64,000 nucleotides of DNA from Paraburkholderia sp. ZP32-5 (GCF_021390495.1 NZ_JAJEJP010000002.1:62001-126000), one strand, 5' to 3'. Shown: positions 49,036-58,344, counted from the stretch's first letter. Program-made: numbers and translations. Notes: generated from the sequence alone by a model not told the origin.

Positions 49036-49938
49036 GTGACGACAGGCAAGAAGAACGTGGCAGCGAAGAAGAACGTGGCAGCGAAGAAGGGCGTGGCGGC
49101 GAAGAAGGGCGTAGCGGCGAAGAAAGGTGCCGTGAAAAGCAGAAGCGCGCCGAAGACCAGCGGCGAGAACATTCTCGCGATCGACGTTGGGGGCACCGGT
49201 TTGAAGGCCGCGATCATCGACGCCGACGGCAAGATGAAGACCGAGCGCGTGCGCGTCGCGACGCCGCATCCGTGCACGCCCGAGCAGCTCGTCGATGCGC
49301 TCGTGCAACTGGTCGCGCCGCTCGTCGAACAGGCGCCGCCTTCATTGATCTCGATCGGTTTTCCGGGTGTCGTGCGCGACAATCGCATTCTGACCGCACC
49401 GCATTTCGGCATCGAAGGCTGGCATGACATCCCGCTCGCGGATTCGCTCGCGCAGCGCCTCGGTGGTCTGCCGGCGCGCATGATCAACGATGCCGAGATG
49501 CAAGGCTTCGCCGCGATCGAAGGACATGGCCTCGAATTCGTGCTGACGCTCGGCACCGGCGCGGGCACCGCGATGTTCCGCGACGGCGAGCTGATGCCGC
49601 ATCTGGAGCTGGCCCATCATCCGGTCAGCAAGAAGGGCGTTGCTTACGACGAATACATCGGCGAGGCCGCGCGCGAGCAGGTCGGCAGCAAGCGCTGGAA
49701 CCGGCGTGTCGAGAAGGTGATCGGCATTCTCGATTCGCTGGTCAACTACGACAAGCTGTGGATCGGCGGCGGCAACGCGGCGCGGATCAAGTTCGAGTTG
49801 CCGCCTCATGTGGCGACGGTGTCGAACGATGCGGGTATCGAGGGCGGCGCGCGTTTGTGGCATCCGCTGTCGGTGCGCGAGACGCGGCAGTTGCCCGAGG
49901 CGACGCAGAAAACCGGGCGGTTCAGCCTCAAGCGATGA
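49036..49938 (+). CDS. ROK-family (polyphosphate-type) glucokinase with Lys-Ala repeat tail
   Basis: Sugar kinase of 300 residues. The GTG start follows GGGGG with a good spacing. After a basic repeat tail (4-32, see separate entry) the ROK fold begins LAIDVGGTGLKAAIIDADG (phosphate-1 motif), then TPEQLVDAL, FPGVVRDNRILTAPHF, NDAEMQGFAAIEG and VLTLGTGAGTAMF (adenosine/phosphate-2 motif), then GGGNAARI. The GVVRDNRI/LGTGAGTA combination matches polyphosphate glucokinases, which use polyphosphate or ATP. It supplies glucose 6-phosphate to Zwf encoded just upstream. The classical ROK zinc site cysteines are missing, as in PpgK. Confidence 0.85.
   Translation: MTTGKKNVAAKKNVAAKKGVAAKKGVAAKKGAVKSRSAPKTSGENILAIDVGGTGLKAAIIDADGKMKTERVRVATPHPCTPEQLVDALVQLVAPLVEQAPPSLISIGFPGVVRDNRILTAPHFGIEGWHDIPLADSLAQRLGGLPARMINDAEMQGFAAIEGHGLEFVLTLGTGAGTAMFRDGELMPHLELAHHPVSKKGVAYDEYIGEAAREQVGSKRWNRRVEKVIGILDSLVNYDKLWIGGGNAARIKFELPPHVATVSNDAGIEGGARLWHPLSVRETRQLPEATQKTGRFSLKR
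49048..49131 (+). repeat. 18-base tandem repeat encoding KKxVAA
   Basis: Four full 18-base units (49048-49065, 49066-49083, 49084-49101, 49102-49119) and a partial fifth (49120-49131) encode KKNVAA, KKNVAA, KKGVAA, KKGVAA, KKGA. The units differ by only a few bases. The product is a positively charged flexible tail in front of the kinase fold. Confidence 0.9.
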
Positions 49939-49972
49939 GGGGCAGGCAAGCTCGCCCTCACGGAGACTCACG

Positions 49973-50542
49973 ATGACGATTCGAAGCAATCTGCACCTGG
50001 CGCGGCGCCTGGTCTCCGTCGGCATCTGCGCGGTGTTCGCCTATGCGAGCGCACAGGCGTATGCGGGCGAGGCGTTCGCGGTGGCGTCGCCGGGAACCGC
50101 CGACGGCGGCACGCTCGACGCCAGCCATGCGGCGAGCGCTAACAATTGCGGCGGCGGTAACGTGTCGCCCGCGCTGCAATGGCAGAACGCACCGGCCGGC
50201 ACGAAGAGTTTCGCGGTGACGATTTTCGACCCCGACGGCGGCAAGGGCCTGGGCATCGTGCATTGGATCGTGTATGGCATCGCGCCGAGCACGATGGGAC
50301 TCGCGGCGGGCGAGGCCGTGCCGCATGGCGGCGTGTCGGGCACCAACCGTACCGGCGGCCCGGGGTACTACGGGCCGTGTCCGCCGGTCGGCGAGGTGCC
50401 GCATCACTACATCGCGCAGGTCTATGCGCTCGATCTGCCGGCCGATGCATTGCCGGCCGGCCTGAAGCGCGATGCGTTTCTCGCGGCGATCAAGGACCAT
50501 GTGCTCGCCGCGACGAGCACCGTGCTGCGTTATGGGCGGTGA
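49973..50542 (+). CDS. YbhB/YbcL-type PEBP (Raf kinase inhibitor-like) protein, exported
   Basis: Protein of 189 residues. The signal peptide is RRLVSVGICAVFAYASAQAYA, then the PEBP fold: NNCGGGNVSPALQWQNAPAGTKSFAVTIFDPDGGKGLGIVHWIVYGI, GVSGTNRTGGPGYYGPCPPVGEVPHHYIAQVYALD. The DPD and GPxP-PxxHHY motifs are the phospholipid/phosphate-site signature. It acts in the periplasm, with an unknown ligand. It is 34 bases downstream of the ROK kinase gene and probably cotranscribed. Two cysteines near the start of the fold and one in PCPP are typical. Confidence 0.88.
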   Translation: MTIRSNLHLARRLVSVGICAVFAYASAQAYAGEAFAVASPGTADGGTLDASHAASANNCGGGNVSPALQWQNAPAGTKSFAVTIFDPDGGKGLGIVHWIVYGIAPSTMGLAAGEAVPHGGVSGTNRTGGPGYYGPCPPVGEVPHHYIAQVYALDLPADALPAGLKRDAFLAAIKDHVLAATSTVLRYGR

Positions 50543-50613
50543 CGGCGCGCTGGCCTGTGCCGCAATGCTAGTGCTAGTAGTGCGCGTAGCGTAGCGCGCG
50601 CCGCCCAGCTGGT

Positions 50614-51609
50614 TTATCGAACCGAGTCGCCCCGCCGATACTGCACGCTCGCTTCATCGAGCTGCTTTTTGAGCCCACCATCGAGCACGAAATCGACGGC
50701 AGCGAGCGAGTCGGTCAGCTGCTCCGCCCGGCTCGCGCCAATGATCGCCGACGTGATCTGCGGATTCGCCAGCACCCACGCGAGTGAAATCTTCGTCAGC
50801 GATTCGCCGCTCGGCGCAACGATCGACTTCAACTGCTCGATCGTTTCGAACTCACGCTCGTGCCAGTAGCGCTGCTGATATCTCGCGCCGGCCTCGCCGA
50901 CCGCTTCGGTGAAGCGCCCTTCCGCGGGCTTCGCGTCATGCTTGTGCTTGCCGGTCAGCAGGCCGCCGGCGAGCGGGTTATACGGCATCACCGCCAGTTG
51001 TTCCTCGGCGGCCAGCGGCAGCAACTCGCGTTCGATCTCGCGAAACAGCAGGTTGTAGCGCGGCTGCACCGACACGAAGCGCGCGACGCGCAGCACGTCC
51101 GCGCGTCCCAATGCACGCGCGAGCCGGTACGCGAAGAAGTTCGACACGCCGATATAACGTGCCTTGCCCGAGCGCACGATCACGTCGAGTGCTTCGAGCG
51201 TTTCATCGAGCGGCGTCTTCGGGTCGTCGGAATGGAGCTGGTACAGATCGACGTAGTCGGTGCCGAGGCGGTGCAGCGACGCGTCGATCGCATCGAGCAG
51301 ATGTTTGCGCGACGCGCCCTGATCCCATGCCGCCGGCCCCATCTTGCCGACCGCCTTGGTCGCGACGATGAAGCGATCGCGCTTGCCCTTCAGCCAGCTG
51401 CCGATGATCTGCTCGGTGTGCCCGACCCGGCTCTCGCCGCCGCCGAGCGGATAGACGTTGGCGGTGTCGATGAAATTGACTCCGGCGTCCGCGGCCGTGT
51501 CGAGGATACGGTGCGATGCGGCTTCGTCGGCTTGCAAGCCGAAAGTCATGGTGCCGAGACACAGGCGCGAAACGGTCAGGCCGGTACGGCCGAACTGGCG
51601 ATATTGCAT
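50614..51609 (-). CDS. Aldo/keto reductase
   Basis: NADPH-dependent (beta/alpha)8 reductase of 331 residues. The catalytic tetrad is visible: Asp in FIDTANVY with Tyr two residues on, Lys in VATKAVG and His in YQLHSDDP. The GTMTFG start, SNFFAYRLARA and IIGASRAEQL motifs match the general-stress AKR group (YhdN/Tas-like). It converges with the PEBP gene and faces away from the iron-uptake genes. Substrate unknown. Confidence 0.9.
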   Translation of the reverse strand: MQYRQFGRTGLTVSRLCLGTMTFGLQADEAASHRILDTAADAGVNFIDTANVYPLGGGESRVGHTEQIIGSWLKGKRDRFIVATKAVGKMGPAAWDQGASRKHLLDAIDASLHRLGTDYVDLYQLHSDDPKTPLDETLEALDVIVRSGKARYIGVSNFFAYRLARALGRADVLRVARFVSVQPRYNLLFREIERELLPLAAEEQLAVMPYNPLAGGLLTGKHKHDAKPAEGRFTEAVGEAGARYQQRYWHEREFETIEQLKSIVAPSGESLTKISLAWVLANPQITSAIIGASRAEQLTDSLAAVDFVLDGGLKKQLDEASVQYRRGDSVR

Positions 51610-52096
51610 AGGTCGACTCCAGAAGAAACGGGGACAGTCAGGAACGACGACGCCCGGCGACGCGTCGCGCGACAGGGGTGTTGTAAAAAGGATAAACGCT
51701 GTTGTGATCCGACGTGCGCTGGGTGGCTTTCTCTTTGTTATTTATTTGAAAGAAATAACGTAAGGTTCAGCCAAATTGCAGCCGTTGCCAGAAGCACGTC
51801 TTATGCAAACACTGCATTACGATATGTAAGAATTAACAGTGAATTCGAGCCTTAAAATTACAAAATACTTACTCTCGTAAAATTCCGAAACAAATTCCTT
51901 ACGCAAAGTAATGCACGGCGCGATTGATCGTGTTTTATGCGTGTGGAATGATAGCGATTCTCATTTAAACCTAGCCAGCCATCCCGTCATTTCCCGCGCG
52001 CACAAGAAAGGGAAGCGGTAGCCAGCCATTTGCGGCTTTGTCATGAATTCCTGCCAGGCATGCGAATTCGGCAAACGCATACCTGACGGGACTTCC
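51610..52096. other. Regulatory region upstream of the TonB receptor
   Basis: 487 bases with no convincing gene, noticeably AT-rich between 51760 and 51970. It holds the promoters of the aldo/keto reductase (minus) and the TonB-dependent receptor (plus). A Fur-box-like palindrome lies at 51949-51963. No other gene-like frame is supported. Confidence 0.55.
51949..51963 (+). promoter_or_regulatory. Fur box upstream of the siderophore receptor
   Basis: TGATAGCGATTCTCA matches the 7-1-7 Fur consensus TGATAATNATTATCA at 11 of 14 fixed positions and lies 134 bases before the chosen receptor start. Iron-dependent repression of the receptor operon is inferred. Confidence 0.68.
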
Positions 52097-54325
52097 ATGC
52101 TCAACCACACGCCGCTCGTGACAGCGTTAGCGCTAGCTTTCACCGTTCCTTTTGCGACCCCGGCGGTCGCGCAGACCGCTCCTCAAAGCGCGTTGCAACC
52201 CGCTTCGGGCGCATCCGCGAACACTTCGAACAGCACCGCGACCACCGCGCAGACCAACGCACCGGCCGCCGACGCGCAGACTCTGCCGACCATCGGCGTG
52301 CAGGCTCAGGCCACGCAACCCGACTTCCAGACCGAACGCTCGACAGTCGGCGCGAAGACGCCGACCGCGCTGCGCGATATTCCGCAGACCGTCACCGTGA
52401 TCAACCGCGATCTGCTGGCTTCGCAAGGCGCGACGTCGTTCACCGACGCGCTGCGTAACGCGCCGGGCGTGACGATCGGCGCGGCCGAAGGCGGCCAGAT
52501 CGGCAACAACATCAACCTGCGCGGCTTTACCGCTCAGAACGACATCTATCTGGACGGCTTCCGCGACCGCAACCAGTACTACCGCGACACGTTCGATCTC
52601 GAATCGCTCGAAGTGCTGTACGGCCCGTCGTCGATGCTGTTCGGCCGCGGCTCGACCGGCGGCGTGATCAACCAGGTCACGAAGAAAGCGAACCTGACGG
52701 ATTCGGCGGAAGTCACCGGCATGATCGGCACCGACGACAAATACCGTTCGACCGTCGACGTGAACCACAAGCTGACCGACACCTCGGCGATCCGTTTGAA
52801 CGCGTTCGGCCAGAGCCTCGGCTCGACGCGCGACGTGATGAAGAACCAGGACTTCGGCGTTGCGCCGGAAGTGCGCTTCGGTATCGGCACGCCGACCGAA
52901 ATTACGTTGTCGGCGCTGATCCAGCGTAACAACGACATGCCCGACTACGGTATTCAGGCGCTGAACGGCCGTCCGTCGCCGGTGCCGAAGAACACGTTCT
53001 ACGGCCTGACCAGCGACCGCACGATCCAGGACGTGCAGATCTTTACCGCTGCGGTCAAGCATCGGTTTTCGGACGCCCTGACGCTGACGAACCAGACGCA
53101 GATCTCGCACTCGACCACCGACGCGCGCGAAACCGCGCCGCAATCGGTGCTGACCGGACCGCTCGCGACGAGCCCGGCGCTGTCGAATGGCAACTTCACG
53201 ACGCTGTCGCCGTCGCAACTGTTCATCAAGCTGCAGAGTCATGACCGCGTGATCGAGAACCACGCGATCTACAACGACACGATGCTCGAGTACAAATTCA
53301 ACACTGGCCCGATCAAGCACGACCTGATCGCCGGTGTCGAAATCGGTCGCGACACCTATTCGAACCAGGCGTACACGCGTAACAACCTGCCGATCGTGCC
53401 GATGCTGAATCCGCCGATCATGGGCACGCCGTCGAACGTGACGACGACGGTCGGCAACTATGCCGATTCGAGCGCGAACGAATTGTCCGCGTACCTGAAC
53501 GACACCATCACGCTGACGCCGCAGTGGAAGTTGATCGGCGGCGTACGCTGGGATCGTTTCTCGGCCGAGATCACCAATTCGATCAGCGCGCCGGGGTTCG
53601 CGAGCCAGACCAACTACTTCACCAGCGTGCGCACGGGTGTGATTTATCAGCCGACCGACTGGCAGTCGTACTACGTGTCGTACGGCACGTCGTTCAACCC
53701 GTCGCTCGAATCGCTGACGGTCACGAACCTCACGCAGAACCTCGCGCCGGAATCGACGAAGTCGTATGAAGTGGGCGGCAAGTGGGATCTGTTCGGCGGC
53801 AACATCTCGGTGAACTCGGCGTTCTTCCGCGAGGAAATGGACAACGCCCGCACGCAGGTTTCGCCGACCGAATACGAGCTTTCCGGCGACATCCGCGTGG
53901 ACGGTTTCCAGGCAGGCGTGACCGGCCACATCACCGACAAGTGGCAGGTGTTCGGCGGCTACACGTACATGGACGCGATCATCCTGAAGGCGTCCGACGG
54001 CACGCAGGGCCACACGCCGGCGAATACGCCGCGCAACACGTTGACGTTCTGGACGACCTACGCGATCACCCCGCACTGGGAAATCGGCGGCGGCCCGATC
54101 TACATGTCGCCGCGCTATGCGTCGAACACGAACTACGTGAAAGCGCCGGGCTACACGCGTTGGGATATGACCGCCGCGTATCACGCGAAGAAGTACGACG
54201 TGCGTCTGAACCTGTTGAACCTGACCAACAAGTACTACTACGACGCGCTGATTCCGTCGGACGGTGGACGTTCGGTGCCGGGCATCGGTCGTACGCTGCT
54301 CGCGACTTTCGACTACCGCTTCTGA
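52097..54325 (+). CDS. TonB-dependent siderophore receptor
   Basis: Outer-membrane receptor of 742 residues. The signal peptide is LNHTPLVTALALAFTVPFATPAVA with cleavage before QTA. A TonB-box-like region and the plug domain follow (LRDIPQTVTVINRDLL, LRNAPGVTIG, NINLRGFTAQNDIYLDGFRD, EVLYGPSSMLFGRGSTGGVINQVTK). The 22-strand barrel ends with the expected C-terminal Phe (LLATFDYRF). It resembles catecholate/FhuA-type receptors such as Fiu. A Fur box precedes it, and piuC and a PepSY-type gene follow in the same orientation: an iron-siderophore uptake operon. The ATG at 52097 begins the signal peptide; an upstream ATG at 52043 would add 18 residues. Confidence 0.92.
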   Translation: MLNHTPLVTALALAFTVPFATPAVAQTAPQSALQPASGASANTSNSTATTAQTNAPAADAQTLPTIGVQAQATQPDFQTERSTVGAKTPTALRDIPQTVTVINRDLLASQGATSFTDALRNAPGVTIGAAEGGQIGNNINLRGFTAQNDIYLDGFRDRNQYYRDTFDLESLEVLYGPSSMLFGRGSTGGVINQVTKKANLTDSAEVTGMIGTDDKYRSTVDVNHKLTDTSAIRLNAFGQSLGSTRDVMKNQDFGVAPEVRFGIGTPTEITLSALIQRNNDMPDYGIQALNGRPSPVPKNTFYGLTSDRTIQDVQIFTAAVKHRFSDALTLTNQTQISHSTTDARETAPQSVLTGPLATSPALSNGNFTTLSPSQLFIKLQSHDRVIENHAIYNDTMLEYKFNTGPIKHDLIAGVEIGRDTYSNQAYTRNNLPIVPMLNPPIMGTPSNVTTTVGNYADSSANELSAYLNDTITLTPQWKLIGGVRWDRFSAEITNSISAPGFASQTNYFTSVRTGVIYQPTDWQSYYVSYGTSFNPSLESLTVTNLTQNLAPESTKSYEVGGKWDLFGGNISVNSAFFREEMDNARTQVSPTEYELSGDIRVDGFQAGVTGHITDKWQVFGGYTYMDAIILKASDGTQGHTPANTPRNTLTFWTTYAITPHWEIGGGPIYMSPRYASNTNYVKAPGYTRWDMTAAYHAKKYDVRLNLLNLTNKYYYDALIPSDGGRSVPGIGRTLLATFDYRF

Positions 54326-54391
54326 TGCACGGGTAGCGGATGCGATAGGCTTGCAGGTTTGAATCCGGCAAGCCTACGCAAAGGAAACCTT

Positions 54392-55075
54392 ATGTTGCTG
54401 CACATTCCGAAGGTACTGGACGCCGCGCAATTGCGCTTCATGCGCGAGCGGCTCGATCAGGCGGGCGAAGCGTGGGTCGACGGCCGCGCGACCGCCGGCT
54501 ATCAGGGCGCGCCGGTCAAGCGCAACCAGCAGATCGCCGAGCGCACGCCGATCGCGCGCGAACTCGGCGACGTGATCGTCGCGGCGATCGAGCGCAATCC
54601 GCTGTTCATCAGCGCGGTGCTGCCGAACCAGGTGTACCCGCCGCTGTTCAACCGTTACGAGGGCGGCATGCAGTTCGGCAGCCACGTCGACGGTGCGGTG
54701 CGGGTGCTGCCGAACGGCGTGAAGCTGCGTACCGACGTATCGGTCACGCTGTTTCTCAGCGAGCCCGACGAATACGACGGCGGCGAACTGGTGATCGAAG
54801 ACACCTACGGCGTGCAGCAGGTGAAGCTGCCGGCGGGCGACATGATCGTCTATCCGGCAACGAGCCTGCATCAGGTGACGCCGGTCACGCGCGGCGCGCG
54901 CGTGGCCAGCTTCTTCTGGGTGCAAAGCCTCGTGCGTAGTGACACGCATCGCGCGGTGCTGTTCGACATGGACACCGCGATTCAACGACTCAATGCCACC
55001 AACGCCGACGAGACCGCGCGCCGCAGTCTCGTTGGTTGCTATCACAATCTGTTGCGTACCTGGAGTGAAACGTGA
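54392..55075 (+). CDS. piuC: Fe(II)/2-oxoglutarate-dependent hydroxylase PiuC (PKHD type)
   Basis: Cytoplasmic dioxygenase of 227 residues. The iron ligands are in FGSHVDGAV (H-x-D) and SLHQVTPV (second His), and the 2-oxoglutarate arginine is in [11 protein letters not shown]. The [19 protein letters not shown] and [24 protein letters not shown] motifs identify PiuC/YbiX. PiuC genes stand next to siderophore receptors and are thought to help release or modify ferric-siderophore complexes. It is 66 bases downstream of the receptor and overlaps the next gene by four bases. Confidence 0.93.
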   Translation: MLLHIPKVLDAAQLRFMRERLDQAGEAWVDGRATAGYQGAPVKRNQQIAERTPIARELGDVIVAAIERNPLFISAVLPNQVYPPLFNRYEGGMQFGSHVDGAVRVLPNGVKLRTDVSVTLFLSEPDEYDGGELVIEDTYGVQQVKLPAGDMIVYPATSLHQVTPVTRGARVASFFWVQSLVRSDTHRAVLFDMDTAIQRLNATNADETARRSLVGCYHNLLRTWSET

Positions 55076-55794
55076 GCGTATCGGACACTATCGACATTCA
55101 ATCGCCCGCGGCTGGTGAGAACGACGAACACGAACCGCGGCGGTTCGATAGCGATGAGCTCAAGTCGCGCCAGCAACGCTCGCGGCGCGCGACCTTCATC
55201 AAATGGCTGCGCAAGGTGCATGGCTGGGTCGGGTTGTGGGGCGCCGCGCTGGGTCTGATGTTCGGCACCACCGGTTTCTTCCTGAACCATCGGGGCGGGC
55301 CGCTCAAGGTGTCGACCGGCGAGCCGCAGGTGTCGGTCATGCAGGTGCCGATGCCGCAACCCGCGCCCGAGTCGCCGAAAGAACTCGCCAAGTGGTTGAA
55401 GAGCGAACTGAAGATCGACGGCAAACCGGCGCGCGCGCAGAAGGAGCCCGAGCGGCGCGTTGCATGGGGCGATCGCAGCGTGATGCAGCCCGAGCACTGG
55501 CAGTTGAATTTCGCGTCGCCGCGCGAGAACACGTCGGCCGAATACTGGGTCGGCAATAACTATGTGACGGTCAAGCACAGCGAGAACACCTTCCTCGCGA
55601 TGCTGACGAACATGCACAAGGGCGTTGGTCTCAGCGTCGGCTGGGTGCTGCTGATCGATACGCTCGCGGGCAGCCTCATTCTGTTGTCGCTGACCGGCGT
55701 GCTGTTGTGGACCGAGTTGAACAAGCGCAAGACCGTGGGCGCCGTGCTCGTGCTGGGCTCGATCACCGCGATCGTGTGCCTCGGGTTGCTGTAA
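55072..55794 (+). CDS. PepSY-associated TM protein of a siderophore operon
   Basis: Inner-membrane protein of 240 residues. The GTG start overlaps the piuC stop (GTGA). A charged N-terminus is followed by a membrane helix ([28 protein letters not shown], with HGWVGLW typical of PepSY_TM-like proteins), a soluble loop of about 90 residues, and two C-terminal helices ([23 protein letters not shown] and [16 protein letters not shown]). The HxG helix histidines could serve as haem or metal ligands. Proteins like this, with a receptor and piuC, may be ferric-siderophore reductases; the activity is not shown. Confidence 0.88.
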   Translation: MSVSDTIDIQSPAAGENDEHEPRRFDSDELKSRQQRSRRATFIKWLRKVHGWVGLWGAALGLMFGTTGFFLNHRGGPLKVSTGEPQVSVMQVPMPQPAPESPKELAKWLKSELKIDGKPARAQKEPERRVAWGDRSVMQPEHWQLNFASPRENTSAEYWVGNNYVTVKHSENTFLAMLTNMHKGVGLSVGWVLLIDTLAGSLILLSLTGVLLWTELNKRKTVGAVLVLGSITAIVCLGLL

Positions 55795-55964
55795 GCGCGG
55801 GTTCAGGCCACGCGTCGTTACACGCGTCGGTAACTACACATCGCTTCTCGCATCGCGCGGATCGTCGCGTCGAAGTTAAAGCCTGCGCGCTTGCACGCAG
55901 GCTTTGATCGGCACGCGCTAGAATCGTCGCAGACCCACTTCGCTGGCTCTGCCGCCATCCGCCG

Positions 55965-56681
55965 ATGTCCTCTTTCCCTTCCCCCGCCGATCCGGCAAGT
56001 CCCGCCAATGCTGTCGATGCCGCGCTGATCACGCGGCGTTCGGTACGCGCTTTTCTGCCGACGCCGGTGCCGCGCGCCGATATCGAAGCGATTCTCGACG
56101 CCGCCAGCCGCGCGCCATCGGGCACCAACACGCAGCCGTGGAAGGTGTACGTGCTGACGGGCGACTCGCTCGCGCGTTTGTCGCGCGAACTGGTCGCCGC
56201 TTATGACGACCCGCAACGCGACGTGCTCTATCAGGAGGAGTACGCGTACTATCCGCGCCAGTGGCTATCGCCGTTCATCGATCGGCGCCGCAAGATCGGC
56301 TGGGATCTGTATGGGCTGCTCGGCATCGGCAAGGGCGACAAGGCGCGCATGCACGCGCAGCATTCCCGCAATTTCCGCTTCTTCGACGCACCGGTCGGGT
56401 TGCTGTTCACGATCGACCGCAGTCTCGAACGCGGCAGCTGGCTCGACTACGGCATGTTTTTGCAGGGGATCATGACGGCCGCGCGCGGACGCGGACTCGA
56501 TACCTGTCCGCAGGCCGCGTTCATCCAGTTTCATCGACTGATTACCGGCTATCTGGGCTTGCCGGATAACGAGCAGGTCGTGTGCGGCATGTCACTCGGC
56601 TTCGCGGACGAAAGCGCACCCGTCAACGCGTTGCGTACCGAGCGCGAACCGGTCGAGCGCTTCGCGCGGTTTTTCGACTGA
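55965..56681 (+). CDS. Nitroreductase family protein
   Basis: FMN-dependent oxidoreductase of 238 residues. The flavin-binding start ALITRRSVRAFLPTPVPRADIEAIL and the APSGTNTQPWKVYVL segment are family hallmarks. Other motifs: SWLDYGMFLQGIMTAARGRGLDTCPQAAF and GMSLGFADESAPVN. It would reduce nitro, quinone or flavin substrates with NAD(P)H. It is 118 bases upstream of a HiPIP gene on the same strand, so cotranscription is possible. Confidence 0.9.
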   Translation: MSSFPSPADPASPANAVDAALITRRSVRAFLPTPVPRADIEAILDAASRAPSGTNTQPWKVYVLTGDSLARLSRELVAAYDDPQRDVLYQEEYAYYPRQWLSPFIDRRRKIGWDLYGLLGIGKGDKARMHAQHSRNFRFFDAPVGLLFTIDRSLERGSWLDYGMFLQGIMTAARGRGLDTCPQAAFIQFHRLITGYLGLPDNEQVVCGMSLGFADESAPVNALRTEREPVERFARFFD

Positions 56682-56799
56682 GTGCGCCTGCACGTTTTCT
56701 GTGTTGCCGGTTTCTTCTTGTTCTCGATGTTCTCTACGTTGTTCACGTTATTCGTGTATTGATGCGTATTCGTCAGTCCCCACCCGGAGCCCAATCAAA

Positions 56800-57114
56800 A
56801 TGAAAACATCGCGTCGCCAATTTCTGCTGTTAAGCGCGGGCGTCGGCTCGTCGCTCGCATTGTCACGCGTCGCGTTTTCCGCCACTCCCGCCAATGCCGT
56901 CAAAGAGAGCGATCCGCAGGCGCAGGCGGTCGGCTATGTCGCGGATGCGTCGAAGGTCGACAAGGCCAAATTCCCGAACTTCGCGTCGGATCAATCGTGC
57001 GCGAGCTGCTCGCTGTTCCAGGGCAAGGCGTCGGATGCGTACGGAGGTTGTACGTTGTTTGGCGACAAGCAGGTCGCGTCGCATGGATGGTGTAGCGCGT
57101 ATTCGAATATCTAG
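56800..57114 (+). CDS. High-potential iron-sulfur protein (HiPIP), Tat-exported
   Basis: Periplasmic electron carrier of 104 residues. The N-terminus SRRQFLLLSAGVGSS is a twin-arginine signal. The cluster ligands are CASC, then GGC and WC, in CASCSLFQGKASDAYGGC ... GWCSAY: four Cys for one [4Fe-4S] centre. HiPIPs pass electrons between the cytochrome bc1 complex and terminal reductases or oxidases. The start at 56800 follows an in-frame GGAG at ten bases. It is downstream of the nitroreductase gene. Confidence 0.92.
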   Translation: MKTSRRQFLLLSAGVGSSLALSRVAFSATPANAVKESDPQAQAVGYVADASKVDKAKFPNFASDQSCASCSLFQGKASDAYGGCTLFGDKQVASHGWCSAYSNI

Positions 57115-57188
57115 GTCGAGCGGTTCAAGGCGCGGGCGATGCGATCCGGCGTTGCCCGCGCCGCTGCGACCGGTGGTTGCGGCATCAC

Positions 57189-57551
57189 CTATCCCAACGC
57201 CTTCAGCACAAGCTCATACGAACGCCCGATCCACACCGCCGCATCGCGATGATCGCGCAGCGCGTCGCCGGTATTCGGATGAAGAAACACATCGAGCGCG
57301 CCGTGATTGAGCGTGAGCCAGCCGACCACGTCGCCGAACTGCGCCTGCGTGAACGCCAGCTGATACGACCACATCGGATGCGGACCCACCGGCCGTTCAT
57401 GAAAGCGTCCGATCTGCAATGCGTCGCCCCAGTGCGCGGCGATCTGTTCGCGAAATGCCCACGCGGCATCGCGGCTCGCCGCATCGAAATAGATATGTGC
57501 ATGCCAGCTTCCAATAGCTGACGGATCACGAAAAGTATTCTCAGTGTTCAT
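57189..57551 (-). CDS. DOPA 4,5-dioxygenase family protein
   Basis: Small cytoplasmic protein of 120 residues of PF08883. It starts MNTENTFRDPSAIGSWHAHIYFDA with the family's WHAHIYF motif, followed by FREQIAAHWGDALQIGRFHERPVGPHPMWSYQLAF and VGWLTLNHGALDVFLHPNTGD. The conserved histidines (HAH, RFHE, GPHP, LNHG, LHP) could bind iron. Fungal relatives cleave DOPA; bacterial roles are not established. It starts six bases after the GNAT gene stop on the same strand. Confidence 0.9.
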   Translation of the reverse strand: MNTENTFRDPSAIGSWHAHIYFDAASRDAAWAFREQIAAHWGDALQIGRFHERPVGPHPMWSYQLAFTQAQFGDVVGWLTLNHGALDVFLHPNTGDALRDHRDAAVWIGRSYELVLKALG

Positions 57552-57557
57552 CGCGTT

Positions 57558-58061
57558 TCAGTCTTTATCCGACATTCGTTCTGCTTCGTGCTCCGCCGGC
57601 GTGCGCGGTGCGAAGCGCATGTGAAACTGTATCTCATCCTCGCCGACGATTTCGAAGCCGAGCCGATCGTAGAGCCGCTTCGCGCGGTTGCCCTTGAGCA
57701 CGTGCAGCGCGACCGGCAGCGCGTCGGCCGCGGCGGCGCGCAGGATCGTGCGCAGCGCCTGCTCGCCGATACCGCGCCCTTGCAGCGCCGGCATGATCTG
57801 CAATTGCTGCACGAACCATTCGGTGTCGCTGCGATGCGCCTTCAGCAGGCCCGCAGGCACGCCGTCGATACAGATCACCTGCGCCGCGTCGTAGCGGTGC
57901 AGAAGACGCGCGCGATGGGTGTCGTCGTCAGTCGGTTCGCCGGCGCGCGTGAGGTGTTCGGTCATTGTCGCCTTGCGCAGTTCGAACAGGAACGCTTCAT
58001 CGTCCGGTTGCGCGGGGCGCAGGCTTAGCGTGGGTTGTCGGGCGGGCGCTTGGGTCGGCAT
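57558..58061 (-). CDS. GNAT family N-acetyltransferase
   Basis: Acetyltransferase of 167 residues from the ATG at 58061 (MPTQAPARQ). The acetyl-CoA loop is IMPALQGRGIGEQAL, the upstream strand is WFVQQLQI, and the C-terminal GNRAKRLYDRLGFEIVGEDE (NxxA...LYxrlGFe) closes the fold. A longer start at 58124 is possible and neither has a clear Shine-Dalgarno. It is only six bases from the DOPA-dioxygenase-like gene and so probably an operon. Acceptor unknown. Confidence 0.85.
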   Translation of the reverse strand: MPTQAPARQPTLSLRPAQPDDEAFLFELRKATMTEHLTRAGEPTDDDTHRARLLHRYDAAQVICIDGVPAGLLKAHRSDTEWFVQQLQIMPALQGRGIGEQALRTILRAAAADALPVALHVLKGNRAKRLYDRLGFEIVGEDEIQFHMRFAPRTPAEHEAERMSDKD

Positions 58062-58344
58062 GTCGGCGGGATTCAAGCCTGATGCGTTAGTGGAAAGGGC
58101 GGCCGATGGGTAGCGCTCCCGCATGATTCAAACAAAGTCTGATATGCCGTTCACAGCGTCGAGCCTGCCGTACGGATCGCGCGGTCGCGGCGGTGTAAAC
58201 CCGCGAAAGTAAAACAACGCGTGTAAAAACGGTGAGGCAACAACGTTTGTAGTAACTGCGGCCCTGTAAATCATACGGTTTTGCGGCGACGTTCGAGCGG
58301 TGCGGCGAGCGTTGCAATCAATAATCAATGTTACGAGGTGGGTT

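Noticed and set aside
52133..54184. Long minus-strand frame opposite the TonB receptor
   Set aside because: Same GC-driven antisense artefact; no ribosome-binding site and no recognisable motif.
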